Shown here one piece after another: positions 1-9,267 of a stretch of 64,000 bases of DNA. Each line of letters starts with the position of its first letter. Positions within the stretch are counted from its first letter, which is position 1. Source of the stretch: Plantago ovata (Eukaryota > Streptophyta > Magnoliopsida > Lamiales > Plantaginaceae); contig CM051457.1 of the NCBI GenBank assembly GCA_028274465.1, positions 58,823,550 to 58,887,549 of the forward strand, read 5' to 3'. The notes under the pieces are model-generated. The model made no database searches, had not been told where the DNA came from, and worked only from the letters and a program-made list of their open reading frames with translations. The position numbers were made by a program, and so were the translations under genes.

Positions 1-489
1 GAAAATCCGAAAACGTAACCGCTGCCAAGCGGACCGCTTGGAGAAGCCAAGCGGAGCGCTTGGAAAGCGAAGCGCTTCGGGCACTCCAAGCGCTTCGCTT
101 GGCTTCTGTGCCAAAGCTCCTGGAAATTGAAGCGGAGCGCTTCACTATTCCAGGCGCTTAGCTTGGCTCCTGGGCAGATTTTTGTCTTCAAACTCAATCT
201 TTTTGCCCTCGCATGGCCCTCGGGTGCCTTGGACTCATCCTTCTCAATGCTTATTGATGCTCAAACACTTACGAACAAGCCACGGAGATTGGGGAACTTC
301 AACGGGGCCATCTTTTCCATCAAAAGGCTCGTTTTTAGCTCCAAAAATGTCGTTTCGTACCTAAGTGCCTGAAAATGCAGAAAACACAAAACGTGACACT
401 GTTCTACAAACCTAACCAAAAAACAAGGCTAGAAGATAGCAAAAGAAGGTAAAAAAGACAAGATGAACGCGTCAAAAATACGTTCATCA
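1..489 (-). repeat. 3' LTR of element A (partial)
   Basis: This stretch matches 8353-8841 almost base for base, and its plus-strand right end reads CGTTCATCA, the complement of the LTR start TGATGAACG. The polypurine tract abuts at 490. The rest of the LTR lies left of the window. It holds the first palindrome array (25-170). Confidence 0.9.
25..170. repeat. Palindrome array (AAGCG-NNN-CGCTT type) in A's 3' LTR
   Basis: At least five 13-base near-palindromes occur here in about 145 bases, for example AAGCGGACCGCTT, AAGCGGAGCGCTT, AAGCGAAGCGCTT and AAGCGCTTCGCTT, often extended to CCAAGCG...CGCTTGG. The same array is at 8377-8520 in the other LTR, and related arrays are inside the element at 2156-2266 and 4604-4826. 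Confidence 0.9.
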
Positions 490-503
490 AACTCCCCAAA
501 CCA
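490..503 (-). promoter_or_regulatory. Polypurine tract of element A
   Basis: Read on the minus strand this is GGTTTGGGGAGTT directly before the LTR start TGATGAACG. The preceding bases (GTTGCTTGAGGACAAGCAAA) are the same as those before the 3' LTRs of F and G, so this conserved block marks plus-strand priming in the group. Confidence 0.8.
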
Positions 504-1086
504 AACCTTTGCTTGTCCTCAAGCAACAAACTATCCTAAATGCAACACAAAAGGAGTCTCATGCCAAGTAAAGTGAACTAATCTATCGAATCTACCAAAT
601 GCTTGTGAACAAAACCAAATGAGCATGACATGCAAATACGTTGAAGTATGCCTCGATTTCGAATATACACATTCTCAAGTGCACTTGGTTAAACAAAGGA
701 GTCTCACGTAACATCTTCTACCTGGACCTGGTCAGTGACGACACAATGATGCATGTTATCATACTACAAATGCCCCGTGCCTATCAAACCGAGGGCTTAC
801 TACTGTTCACCAAGCGAGACTTTTCCTCAAGAGAGGGCGAGCCAATACTGGCTCTCATCAAACGAAGGAGGGTTCCCTTAGAAAGATAACACTCCCCTAT
901 TCTACCCAGACTCTCAACCAATGAGTCTCCTTCAACCACTTCTTGAATAGCAAGATGAGGGTGGTCAAGAACAGGCCTTGGACAAAGGCGATACGAAACG
1001 AAAGATAGAATATACAACTCGATAACTTCACAATAACAAATATTTACATGACACTTGACACTTTACTAGACTGCTTTTGGCTTGCA
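504..1086 (-). other. Conserved 3' noncoding region of A, no gene
   Basis: No credible ORF. The stretch is alignable by eye with 29100-29620 of F and 43190-43700 of G (shared words include the complement of GACTAGGTCCAGGTAGA and TGAGACTCC). Conservation between otherwise diverged elements suggests a cis-acting role, for example in reverse transcription or RNA packaging; this is inference. Confidence 0.6.
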
Positions 1087-1225
1087 ATGACCCTTCTTTT
1101 GCTTTCGGGTCTTATTCTTTATTTTCTTTCTTCCTTTTTTTTTTTATTTTCTCTTTTCTTTTTTCTTTCCTCTTTTTTTCTTCTTTTCTTTTTCTCCCTT
1201 TTTTTTTCTTTTATATAGGGGCAAG
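1087..1225 (-). repeat. Purine-rich tract of A (T/C-rich on plus strand)
   Basis: About 130 bases of almost pure T and C on the plus strand, so A/G-rich in the element's own sense. The equivalent purine tract is at 28897-29035 and 33285-33410 in F and 42962-43115 in G, always downstream of the AACCTATTC hairpins. The apparent reading frame through it is low-complexity and not a gene. Confidence 0.8.
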
Positions 1226-1257
1226 CAGCAGTACTAAGTGTCAAAAACACCTCCCCA

Positions 1258-1467
1258 AACCTATTCGAGAGAATAGGTTTGAGCACAAAGACGAAAAAGA
1301 AAAAGGAAAGACTCTCTTACAAAGACACCTCCCCAAACCTATTCGAAAGAATAGGTTGGGACACAAAACAAAAAGAAAAAGAAAAAGGAAACTTTACAAC
1401 GACTCAAAGACGAAAGACAAGATCAACGAAGCAACCCCCTCCCAAAACCTATTCGATAGAATAGGTT
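1258..1467. repeat. Three AACCTATTC/GAATAGGTT hairpins in A
   Basis: Perfect 9-bp stems with 4-base loops lie at 1258-1279 (loop GAGA), 1336-1357 (loop GAAA) and 1446-1467 (loop GATA). The stem is the same in all three and in F and G, while the loops vary. They are followed, in the element's sense, by the purine-rich tract. Confidence 0.9.
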
Positions 1468-2155
1468 TAATACAAGGAATCGCACACCTCACACTACCTC
1501 CTTCCTAGGCATTTGGCAATCTCTGATCGAGGTGAAGAACTTGTCGCCTCTTACGTACATAATTACACGGGTTACAACCATAGACTCTAACATGCATCAT
1601 TTTATAAGGCCATCGTGAACCGCAACAGAAGAAACACCACTCAAGGTGATGTCGAGACTACTAAGCTTAACTAGTGCACATGCGAATGTGACAAACCAAG
1701 CGAGACAAGCCTCAAACTACTTGCAAAGTGATGCAACATATGATCAATGGTCATAAACACTTAGTCTACTCAATAAAAAAGTTCAAAAGACTTGGCAATA
1801 AACTCCACACACAACAACGTGCAACAACTAATCTAGCGATGATATGCATGCAAAAATTTGAAAAAACACGACAAATCACATGAACTTGAGTAAAATCAGG
1901 CATGTACGAACCACACAAGCATATAGTACTGAAAATCCAATACCCCCTCCCGAAACCTAAACTTTTGCTCGTCCTCGAGCAAAGAAAAGTTGAAAGAAAA
2001 GGAAAAATTGGATTGAAAGTACACTTACCTGAGATAAAGGTTCGTGTCCAATCTCCTATATATGAGTAGTACCTGAAGGGACTCAAGAAACAAGTGAAAA
2101 CGGGTGCGCAAAGGTGAAAAGAATGGAAAAAACGAGGAAAAGCTGGGTACAGGGT
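1468..2155 (-). other. Noncoding stretch of A between accessory ORF and hairpins
   Basis: No credible gene. It contains sequence shared with F and G (for example around GATGCATGTTAG and GTGGTGTTTTCTCTACTGCGG on the element's strand, seen at 28540-28590 in F). Reading frames here are short and cross the palindrome array. Confidence 0.55.
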
Positions 2156-2266
2156 CCAAGCGGACCGCTTGGGAGGCTCCAGGCGCTCCGCTTGAATTTC
2201 CAGGAAGTTGCAAAACTTCCTGGAATTTGAAGCGGACCGCTTGGCCCTTCCAAGCGCTTCGCTTGG
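2156..2266. repeat. Palindrome array of A, downstream of the accessory ORF
   Basis: Several AAGCG...CGCTT units surround a longer inverted repeat at 2195-2228 (arms AATTTCCAGGAAGTT and AACTTCCTGGAATTT, one mismatch). This third site of the array is found in A only; F and G have none at this position. Confidence 0.85.
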
Positions 2267-2521
2267 CCCTGTTTCCAGATTTTCGATGTTTTTTCCTATC
2301 TCAATCACCTAAGGCACCAAGAGAAAAACTCGACTAAACTATTCACGACAAAAGGCACACAGGCCACAACTACAAAAGCAAATAAAGAGTACAAGAGTCA
2401 AAAGTCATAACATACAACCAAATCGAAATGAAAAGAGTTTCAACCAACAATAGTAAACAAGCCAAAATAACGATAATATACAAATACTACCGATAAATGT
2501 GGCCCCTGTCGGCTGGTGTCT

Positions 2522-3844
2522 CTAGGAGTAGGGGTCGTAGGGGGTGTTAGGAAAGTCACTCCCACTACCACCGGTCTGATCATGGAATGGGTACTCCGGA
2601 ATTCGGCGAGCTAAGGCATCATGGCGGTTCATAATCTCCTCCTGGTGGGCTCTCCAACGCCTAGTGTCCTCTGCTCGAGCGGCCTCCCAACGCTGATCTA
2701 CACGCCCCTGGTAATCATCCCAACGCTGCTCCTCCATCACACGGAAGTCCTCCCACCTCCTGACTTCGCGCTCCTCAAATCCCCGGAATTGCTGGGTGAG
2801 CTGGGTCGACTGAGCCTCCAACATGGTGGTTTGGAAGCTACCAAACTGATCGACCAAGATCTGGTTGAACCCCGAGAAGTCAAAGCTTCCTTGGCCGGCC
2901 GTAGGCGGAGGTGGAGGAGGTGTCACATGGCGCGTAACCCTTGGTTGCATGGGTTTTCCTTGCTGAGCGCACCAAGTCCCGTACATCTCATTGTACGTAT
3001 CAATGTTGATGGATTTCTTCGGCTTCTTGTCCAGTACGAGATCGGGAACTCCGGCCTCCTTGCACATGGCCGTGATCAAGTTACCAAAGGCAAGCTTCCG
3101 GTTTGCATTACGGCGGCGCTTGAATTCCTCGAAGATGACAATGCCAGGAGTGAGAGGCAAATTATGCAAGAGAGCATGGACTAGGACTCCGTAATAGGAC
3201 TGAACCTCGGAATCATGTGTGCTAGGGATCAGGTTGGCTTGAACGAACTTCAACATCATCCTCGCCTCGAATGTGAGATCGTTGTGGCGCAAAATCCGGG
3301 GTGGCTCATCAGGCAATTCATAATCGTCCACGGTAATGCCATTCAGTACCTCCATGGGGTAATGATCAGACTCCCGGTCGTAGACATAGAGCTCCGCGGG
3401 ATCAAATCTCTCGTGGATTGCAGGCCGACGGTTTGGATCCCGCGTCAGTGGCCTATCCAATCGCATGATGAAGCTAGTGATGCTCAAAGGAGTAAACTCG
3501 ACACCAACACCGCGGACGAGAACCTCACCGGTCCGTTCATTGTAGTTCGTGAAGGCAATGTAGAAATCCTCCACTACTGCTTGGTCCCAATTTGGCATGA
3601 CCTCGCCATAGTACTTCCAGCCTCGCTCAGTAATGAGCTTGTTGAGCTCTCGGGCACCATCCAACTGGCTCTCACCAGCCGTGAAGCGAATGCTCCTCTC
3701 AGAAATGTACGTGTGCTTGTGGGCATGGAAACTCGCTTCGAATTGCCTTGCCCTCCCCGATTGGCGATACTCGCTGGGTGTGGCCGTTTGTTGGGCACTC
3801 GAGGTCCCTTCTCCCCTCGATCTCTTGGATCTTCTTGATGCCAT
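2522..3844 (-). CDS. Accessory ORF of element A (putative plant transposon protein domain type)
   Basis: An open frame of about 440 codons from the ATG at 3844. A longer in-frame start at 3925 exists, but a conserved splice-acceptor-like sequence ends at 3850, just before the 3844 ATG, and the protein begins MASRRSKRSRGEG there. The N-terminus is basic; the middle carries EDFYIAFTNYNERTGEVLVR and FTPLSITSFI, a pattern I associate with the plant domain often labelled putative plant transposon protein (Pfam PF20167, from memory). A proline run (PPPPPP) follows, then a charged, Trp/Arg/Glu-rich probable coiled coil. No RT, IN or transposase catalytic motif is visible. It stands where env-like genes stand in Athila elements. 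Function unknown; a homologue is at 40890-42180 in G. It appears open throughout. Confidence 0.75.
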   Translation of the reverse strand: MASRRSKRSRGEGTSSAQQTATPSEYRQSGRARQFEASFHAHKHTYISERSIRFTAGESQLDGARELNKLITERGWKYYGEVMPNWDQAVVEDFYIAFTNYNERTGEVLVRGVGVEFTPLSITSFIMRLDRPLTRDPNRRPAIHERFDPAELYVYDRESDHYPMEVLNGITVDDYELPDEPPRILRHNDLTFEARMMLKFVQANLIPSTHDSEVQSYYGVLVHALLHNLPLTPGIVIFEEFKRRRNANRKLAFGNLITAMCKEAGVPDLVLDKKPKKSINIDTYNEMYGTWCAQQGKPMQPRVTRHVTPPPPPPTAGQGSFDFSGFNQILVDQFGSFQTTMLEAQSTQLTQQFRGFEEREVRRWEDFRVMEEQRWDDYQGRVDQRWEAARAEDTRRWRAHQEEIMNRHDALARRIPEYPFHDQTGGSGSDFPNTPYDPYS

Positions 3845-3849
3845 TGTAC

Positions 3850-4391
3850 CTAGAAAAATCTTATTAGATAACTTCAAGAGACAATGAGACTTAGACTCGA
3901 CTCCTAGACTCCAATACTCACTCAAGTAATCTCATGGTGAGTTTGAAGGCTTGCTAAAGTTCATATGAACAAATCGGGAAGCTTTAACACTTCGTTACGA
4001 TAAATCCATACGAATCTAAACCAAGCAAACAAACTCTCCAATTAAATTACCCAACCAATCCAACACATTCTCATGCAATCACAACATCACCATAATCATA
4101 ACATAACTCAAATTTAAGGCTAACAATCATCAAACAATTTCATAGAAAAAATTCGAATCATAATATAACTCAAATTCAAGGCTAACAATCATCAAACAAT
4201 TACGTAGCAAAAATTCGAGCACTAGAGTTCATCATAAATCAAGAGGAGCAAAATTCGAATTTAGACATCACATCTAGTAAGAAACATGCTCAATAATCAT
4301 TATCAAACTCTAATTCACCAATGCATAATACAATTGAAGCTAATTAAGATAAAATCCCAAATTCAAGAAAGTTAGGGTTCATGAGATGTAC
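3850..4391 (-). other. Putative intron upstream of A's accessory ORF
   Basis: On the minus strand the left edge reads AATCAAAG/GTACATCTCATGAACC and the right edge TTTTTCTAG/GTACAATGG, a plausible GT-AG intron of 542 nt. F has one of 543 nt (26714-27256) and G one of 537 nt (40348-40884) in the same place, all starting with similar sequence (ATGAACCCTAA shortly after the donor). Inference: the accessory ORF is made from a spliced transcript. Confidence 0.6.
4094..4217. repeat. 62-bp tandem duplication inside A's putative intron
   Basis: Two copies, 4094-4155 and 4156-4217, share the core TAACTCAAATT and GGCTAACAATCATCAAACAA with a few differences. No coding potential. Confidence 0.85.
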
Positions 4392-4603
4392 CTTTGATTC
4401 CTTGTTATGGATGCTTCAAACGTGAAATTTGATCGGTTTAAATGATAGAGGAGGTGATGGGCTTGTAAAATGCACAAGATTGCAAGAATTGGTGGAGAAT
4501 TGAGAGAGATTGAGATTTTTGGGGTGCAAAATCGGCAAAGGAGGAAGAAAACGAAGTGGGAGGCTTTGAATCTCAAGTGCCCCGCTTGCTTCCTTAAGGA
4601 AAG
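4392..4603 (-). promoter_or_regulatory. Putative leader of A's accessory transcript
   Basis: Between the internal palindrome array and the putative splice donor lies a pyrimidine-rich stretch in the element's sense, with no gene. It shares CCCCAAAAATC with the sequence after the palindromes of the 5' LTR (8270-8285). I see no strong TATA box. Reading it as a second 5' untranslated leader is inference from the parallel layout in F and G. Confidence 0.4.
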
Positions 4604-4826
4604 CCAAGCGAAGCGCTTGGAAGTCCCAAGCGAAGCGCTTGGCAAGCGGTCCGCTTGGGAACTCCCAAGCGCTCCACTTGGATTTCCAGTAGGAATTTTC
4701 ATTCCTACTGGAAATTCAAGCGGACCGCTTGGGCGCGCCAAGCGCTTCGCTTGGATTTCCAGTAAGAATGGGATTCTTACTGGAAATCCAAGCGGACCGC
4801 TTGGGCTTTCCAAGCGGTTCGCTTGG
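4604..4826. repeat. Internal palindrome array of A with two long perfect stems
   Basis: About seven AAGCG...CGCTT units enclose two longer perfect inverted repeats: 4682-4715 (15-bp arms around TTTC, containing AGTAGGAAT/ATTCCTACT) and 4752-4790 (18-bp arms around GGG, containing AGTAAGAAT/ATTCTTACT). The two stems differ by a G-to-A change on one arm matched by C-to-T on the other, so pairing is kept. The array lies between gag-pro and the accessory-ORF leader. Confidence 0.9.
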
Positions 4827-4947
4827 GACCTGAAGCTCCCAAATCCATTTTTTTCAACTTTTGCTAAATTTTCACCCTAAAAACCTTGTCTAAACAACGA
4901 AACAAAATTTTAAACGTGCTTCTAATCTACATGCAATTACCTACAAC

Positions 4948-4965
4948 CTCGGGTTGCCTCCCGAG
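4948..4965 (-). promoter_or_regulatory. AGGCAA-loop hairpin after gag-pro (A)
   Basis: In the element's sense: CTCGGG-AGGCAA-CCCGAG, a 6-bp stem with a 6-base loop, just downstream of the protease region. G has CCGGG-AGGCAA-CCCGG (39787-39802) and F a similar sequence at 26221-26236. I recall GGGAGGCAACCC as a common word after the coding region in Athila/Tat-type elements. Confidence 0.7.
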
Positions 4966-5007
4966 AAGCGCCTTCGTTTAAAAGTCGTTGGCTCGGCTCA
5001 TCTTAGC

Positions 5008-5985
5008 TCATGCGGGATCAATTTTGCATCGGGTACTAGATTTCCCCATCCAAGTGCTCTTCAAAGCACCAAGTCCCTGCACATCTTGACGAACATAAAG
5101 AGTACCAAAGTATCCTACAAGTTCGTTAGTATCAACATAAGCACATGAATTAACTATGGCTCGCAACGTATGTTGCTTGCCATTTACCTCGAAGCTACAT
5201 GTACGACGGTACATGTCTATCACCATATGTACTTTGTTGATGAAGGCTCTACCCAAAAGAACCACATCCTTGAGCTTTGCGGAGGATGTAGGCATGACGA
5301 TGAAGTTCGTCTTGACCTCTACACCGGCGACTCTTACCACTAGATTCTCGATCACACCCAATGGCTTCTTCATAGACCCGTCCGCCAATTGCACCATGCA
5401 CTTCATTGGTCTTAAGCCAGACAAACCCGACTCTTCGTACACGTTCAAAGGTATGACATTCACACCCGCTCCCGTGTCTAGAGTTGCCACTATTCCATCC
5501 TTCTTACCCAAGTCGATTTCCACATCAAAGCTCTCTTGGATAGGCACTTCCACCATATCCACCAACTCATCCTCAGACGATGAGTTTTCATTCACTTCTT
5601 CCACTATCGCATCAGATTGTGCGACCACTTTCTCTTCCACAACTACCTTAGGAGTCTCAGGCTCCTCACTCACTTTGCAAGTTTCAGTTATCTTGCAACT
5701 TGGCACCTCAACTAGTGCATTGTCTCTCACAACCGTGATCTCCACGGGCAAATCAGTCACCACGGTTATGGTCATAGCCTTCTCCGTGTTTCCGGGAAAC
5801 TTCTCTCTACTCGCCCCTCGATCTATAAGCTCTTGTAGCTTCTTATGGAGGTTGCTACTACTAGCCTCGAGCTTCTCAAAGCGTTGATTGTTAGTAGCCT
5901 CATTACGATAGTAATGCTCCATGAATTTGTTCGTCTTCATAACCAGATCATTGAGTGAAGAGACAAGAGGTGAAGGAAGCACCAC
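5008..5985 (-). pseudogene. Protease region of element A
   Basis: The region begins with a probable coiled coil (RFEKLEASSSNLHKKLQELI) linking it to gag, then an acidic linker, then a retropepsin-like domain with VATLDTGAGVNVIPLNVY, where Asp of DTG is the expected catalytic residue of the dimeric aspartic protease that cleaves Gag. Homologous to 25496-26113 in F and 38993-39742 in G. It ends without an RT domain, unlike autonomous gypsy pol. With the gag region it has about one or two breaks. Confidence 0.8.
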
Positions 5986-7293
5986 TCCACCTTGTGGTCC
6001 CGAACTAGCAACCTGAGGTTTAGGTGTAGGATTAGAAGGCGGTGCTCCTTCATACCAATTGTTCCCATAGCTGAGACAACTTCTATCTTTATTAGGCCCA
6101 TAGGCATTTTGATCCGGGTTATGAAGATAACCACGGTTGCCTTGATTCTGTTACCCACCTCGGGGTCCACGGTTTTGTGGCCTCACATTGCCATAACCTT
6201 GCCCGTAGTTCACATCTCCAACTACTTGCTCTCCCTCAGCAGCATATACTTCTTGACGGACATCATTCGTGATATATTGCTCTCTAGCAAATTCAGAACG
6301 GCATAAGTAGGCCAGGTGCCCATAGTTCTTGCACACACCACAAACTTCCGTAGAAGGAGATGGAACGCTTTGCCTCAAAGCTTGCTTCACTTCATGGGCG
6401 AACCCATCGAAGGCATTTTGTTCCACTACCACCTTGGCCTCACCTCTTTGCTCCTTTTGGAGCACACGAGCCCTCACATTCCGGTTTTGGGAATTCCGGT
6501 ACATCATATCCAGCTTCACTTGGGCTTGAGAAGGAAGCAACTCCCCCATACTACCTCCAAAAATACTATCCACTTGAGATTGAATCTCAGGATGTAAACC
6601 ATTGTAAAAGAATTGAAGAAGCTGACCTTTATCATACCCGTTATGTGGGCATCGATGATGCAACCCCATGAATCGATCATAGGCCTCGTGGAAAGGCTCA
6701 TTGTACCTCTGCTCGAAGGAGCTAATTTGGCTCTTCATAGCCATTGTCTTGGAAGCGGGGTAGTAATGCTCCATGAACTTATCAAAACATAGATCCCATG
6801 TTGTCAAAGACCCGACCTCCAAAGTATTGAGCCAAGCCTTTGCACGATCACCTAGCCCCATAGAAAAGACCTTCATGCGGAGATCATCATCTGTAACACC
6901 AGCTCCTGGTCGCCCAAGATGGAGAACAAAGTTCTCGATCTCATTCAAGTACCCTATCACGTCCTCATTAGCCATCCCATAGAATTTGGGTAGTTGTTGG
7001 AACATGTGATTCTTGATCTCCAAGTTCCTTGTGGCATCATTGAGGACAATTGTTGGTCCTCTAGCCCCAACCGTAGGCTTAGTAAGTGTGCGTATAGGTC
7101 TCTCCGCCATTTCACCTTCCAAGTAAACAGATTCAAGAATTGGCTCCAAAAGATAAAAAGAAGACTCTTCCCGAGCTCTAGATGCTACTCCTTCAAACTC
7201 AAGATTCAAATTCCTCCTTCTCCTTTGAAAGAAACGATCGATCTCGTCTACAAAAGGTTCAATAATAGGTCCACCCGTTCGGGTTCTAGGCAT
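5986..7293 (-). pseudogene. gag region of element A
   Basis: Gag-like protein region of the Athila/Tat type. The ATG at 7293 (MPRTRTGGPIIEP) is preferred because F and G start at the equivalent MPQIRSRGTP / MPHTRSKGTP, although the frame is open further upstream. The capsid part contains FQQLPKFYGMANEDVIGYL and MGLGDRAKAWLNTL with CPHNGYDKGQLLQFFYNGL, typical of plant retrotransposon Gag. A CCHC zinc knuckle (CGVCKNYGHLAYLC) is at about 6305-6346 and would bind the RNA genome. Nearly whole. Confidence 0.85.
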
Positions 7294-7414
7294 GCACTCA
7301 CCTGAAATACAAGATAGTGAGTATCTCAAGCAAAAAGAAACAAAAACAGAAATGAGACAAAGAAGAGATGTTGGCTGAAAAAACCAAAACAAAAACACCA
7401 ACCAAAGGAGTTAA

Positions 7415-7433
7415 GTCCCCGGCAACGGCGCCA
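7415..7433 (-). promoter_or_regulatory. Primer binding site of element A (tRNA-Asp type)
   Basis: On the minus strand TGGCGCCGTTGCCGGGGAC, three bases after the LTR end ATCA. This is the primer site I know from Athila elements, complementary to the 3' end of tRNA-Asp. Nearly the same sequence serves F and G. Confidence 0.9.
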
Positions 7434-7436
7434 AAT

Positions 7437-8841
7437 TGATGATGTCGTTTTTCACCAATTAAATTTGTTTAAAAGCCTAAGAACACTTATCACTACACAA
7501 ACTAGAGTGCAATGGCAAATTTTCCCCGAGTGTCGGTCTCTCGGAACCTAACGTGGGTTTGCTTGAGGTTTTTGCAAGTAATTTCGGTCAACAAATTCAA
7601 ATGTTTAGAGAATCGTTTCATTTGAACAATAGCAACGAGAAATCAGATTGTTGTAAATCAAGTTTGGAAAACGGTTGGTGGTAAAAATCAAATACACATG
7701 CATGGGTTACGAATATGCTCACAAGTTCAGTGCGTAAAACCTTCGATCAAGTCTGCTAAGCAACTCGTCTAGGCAACTTTAAGACACACATCATAAAAGA
7801 TCACTATCAATACTTTAGAGGTGCTTGTCACCAACACCATTTATCTAGCATGCTGCAAATCTCTAACATTCAATCCTATAGCTTTCATTGACCAAGAGTT
7901 TGTCACTATACTCAATTCGAATCTATTTTATAGGCAACTAAGAATCATATGAAAGGATTTGCAGCAAGATTGAATCACGATCTCATGTAAGCATAAACAT
8001 AACCCATAGCATGCATATTCTACATTCTACCACCAACACAAAAGATTTAGCTACTCATATTCATCAACATAGACATCAATTCATATGAATAATAATCAGA
8101 ATACATCATATCAAACTACAAGACAAGAGAGTGATACAACTTACCACCAAAGCTGTCACTAATCGGTGGAAAGCAAAGAAAACCTCTCCGTAGATGATTA
8201 CAAAGGATGAATCCCAATCAAAACCTTGAATCCCAAGCTAAAATACAATGTAATCTGAGTTTTCTCTGATTTTTGGGGCTTAGGAGCTCTCCAAAACGAA
8301 GTTACAGTTCAAAAAGATATTCAAAAAATGATCAAAGATCAGATCTAAGAAGGAAAATTCGAAAACGTAACCGCTGCCAAGCGGACCGCTTGGAGAAGCC
8401 AAGCGGAGCGCTTGGCAAGCGAAGCGCTTCGGGCACTCCAAGCGCTTCGCTTGGCTTCTGTGCCAAAGCTCCTGGAAATTGAAGCGGAGCGCTTCACTAT
8501 TCCAGGCGCTTACCTTGGCTCCTGGGCAGATTTTTATCTTCAAACTCAATCTTTTTGCCCTCGCATGGCCCTCGGGTGCCTTGGACTCATCCTTCTCGAT
8601 GCTTCTTGATGCTCAACACTTACGAACAAGCCACGGAGATTGGGGAACTTCAACGGGGCCATCCTTTCCATCAAAAAGGCTCGTTTTTAGCTCCAAAAAT
8701 GCCGTTTCGTACCTAAGTGCCTGAAAATGCAGAAAACACAAAACGTGACACTATTCTACAAAACTAACCAAAAAACAATGCTAGAAGATAGCAAAAGAAG
8801 GTAAAAAAGACAAGATGAACGCGTCAAAAATACGTTCATCC
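7437..8841 (-). repeat. 5' LTR of element A
   Basis: About 1.4 kb. In the element's sense it starts TGATGAACG at the right end and ends just before the tRNA-Asp primer site at the left. The right 490 bases match the partial LTR at the window start. It contains the palindrome array at 8377-8520. No gene; reading frames across the array are spurious. It abuts copia B, with TTCCC (8842-8846) as the probable target site copy. Confidence 0.9.
8377..8520. repeat. Palindrome array in A's 5' LTR
   Basis: Same units and order as the array at 25-170. In the element's sense a leader-like pyrimidine-rich stretch follows, as it does after the internal array at 4604-4826. Confidence 0.9.
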
Positions 8842-8848
8842 TTCCCCC

Positions 8849-9267
8849 TTACTTAGATATCTCATAATTTCTTAAGTTTAAAAGATATTTCTGATTTCCC
8901 GTATGAGTAAATTCTTTTGTACTTGAGATATCCTTTGGTAAAATCTGAGAGATGAGCTTTGCTCTTTTTCTGAGTTCCCGTCTCAGAAAATTCCTTTGAT
9001 ACTTGAATACTTGTTTCAGTATCTTTGATTGTCTGAATGCCTTTTTTTCAGCACTCCTTAAGCTCTTTCTCTTACTGAGTGCCAGTCTCAGCAAGTGATC
9101 AAGTTTCCTAACAAATACCCGTTTTGAAGGAATTACTTGCTGAATGCCTGTTTCAGCAAACGTGTAGTGACTTATCATTCCTTAGAAGAAATCAGTGACT
9201 GAGTCTTTTAAATAGGAATACTTTGGCTTGCTGAATACCTGTTTCAGCATTCTGCCAATTGTATTCT
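8849..9267. repeat. Hairpin array in the 3' noncoding region of B
   Basis: Repeated short inverted repeats of the form CTGARAC-RGGY-AYTCAG (for example CTGAAACAGGCATTCAG) recur every 50-60 bases. The same array lies at 59695-60062 in D. Open frames across it are not genes. It ends at a GTAAGGGGGAA-type polypurine word at the junction with A. Confidence 0.75.

Larger units (their letters stand above)
1..8841 (-). mobile_element. Element A: Athila-like non-autonomous LTR retrotransposon, cut by the window edge
   Basis: Seen: a minus-strand element with a 5' LTR at 7437-8841, a tRNA-Asp-type primer site, gag, a DTG aspartic protease, an accessory ORF, a polypurine tract and a 3' LTR that runs off the left edge. 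I find no YxDD reverse transcriptase, RNase H or integrase motif in the 4.5 kb between protease and 3' LTR, so it would need enzymes supplied in trans. The primer site and gag resemble the Athila/Tat branch of Ty3/gypsy. By eye the two LTRs differ at about 12 of some 490 shared positions (about 2.5 percent), which gives roughly 1 million years if a rate of 1.3e-8 per site per year applies. It looks nearly complete, with one or two breaks in gag-pro. It lies in the 3' noncoding region of copia B. Confidence 0.9.

Noticed and set aside
1077-1508. 143-codon frame on the plus strand
   Set aside because: Runs through the T/C-rich tract and hairpins of element A; low-complexity Phe/Ser/Leu and Lys/Arg stretches, with no counterpart protein in F or G.
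2621-3838. Long plus-strand frames opposite the accessory ORF
   Set aside because: Antisense shadows of the conserved minus-strand ORF; no recognisable motifs and no homologous frame opposite G's copy.
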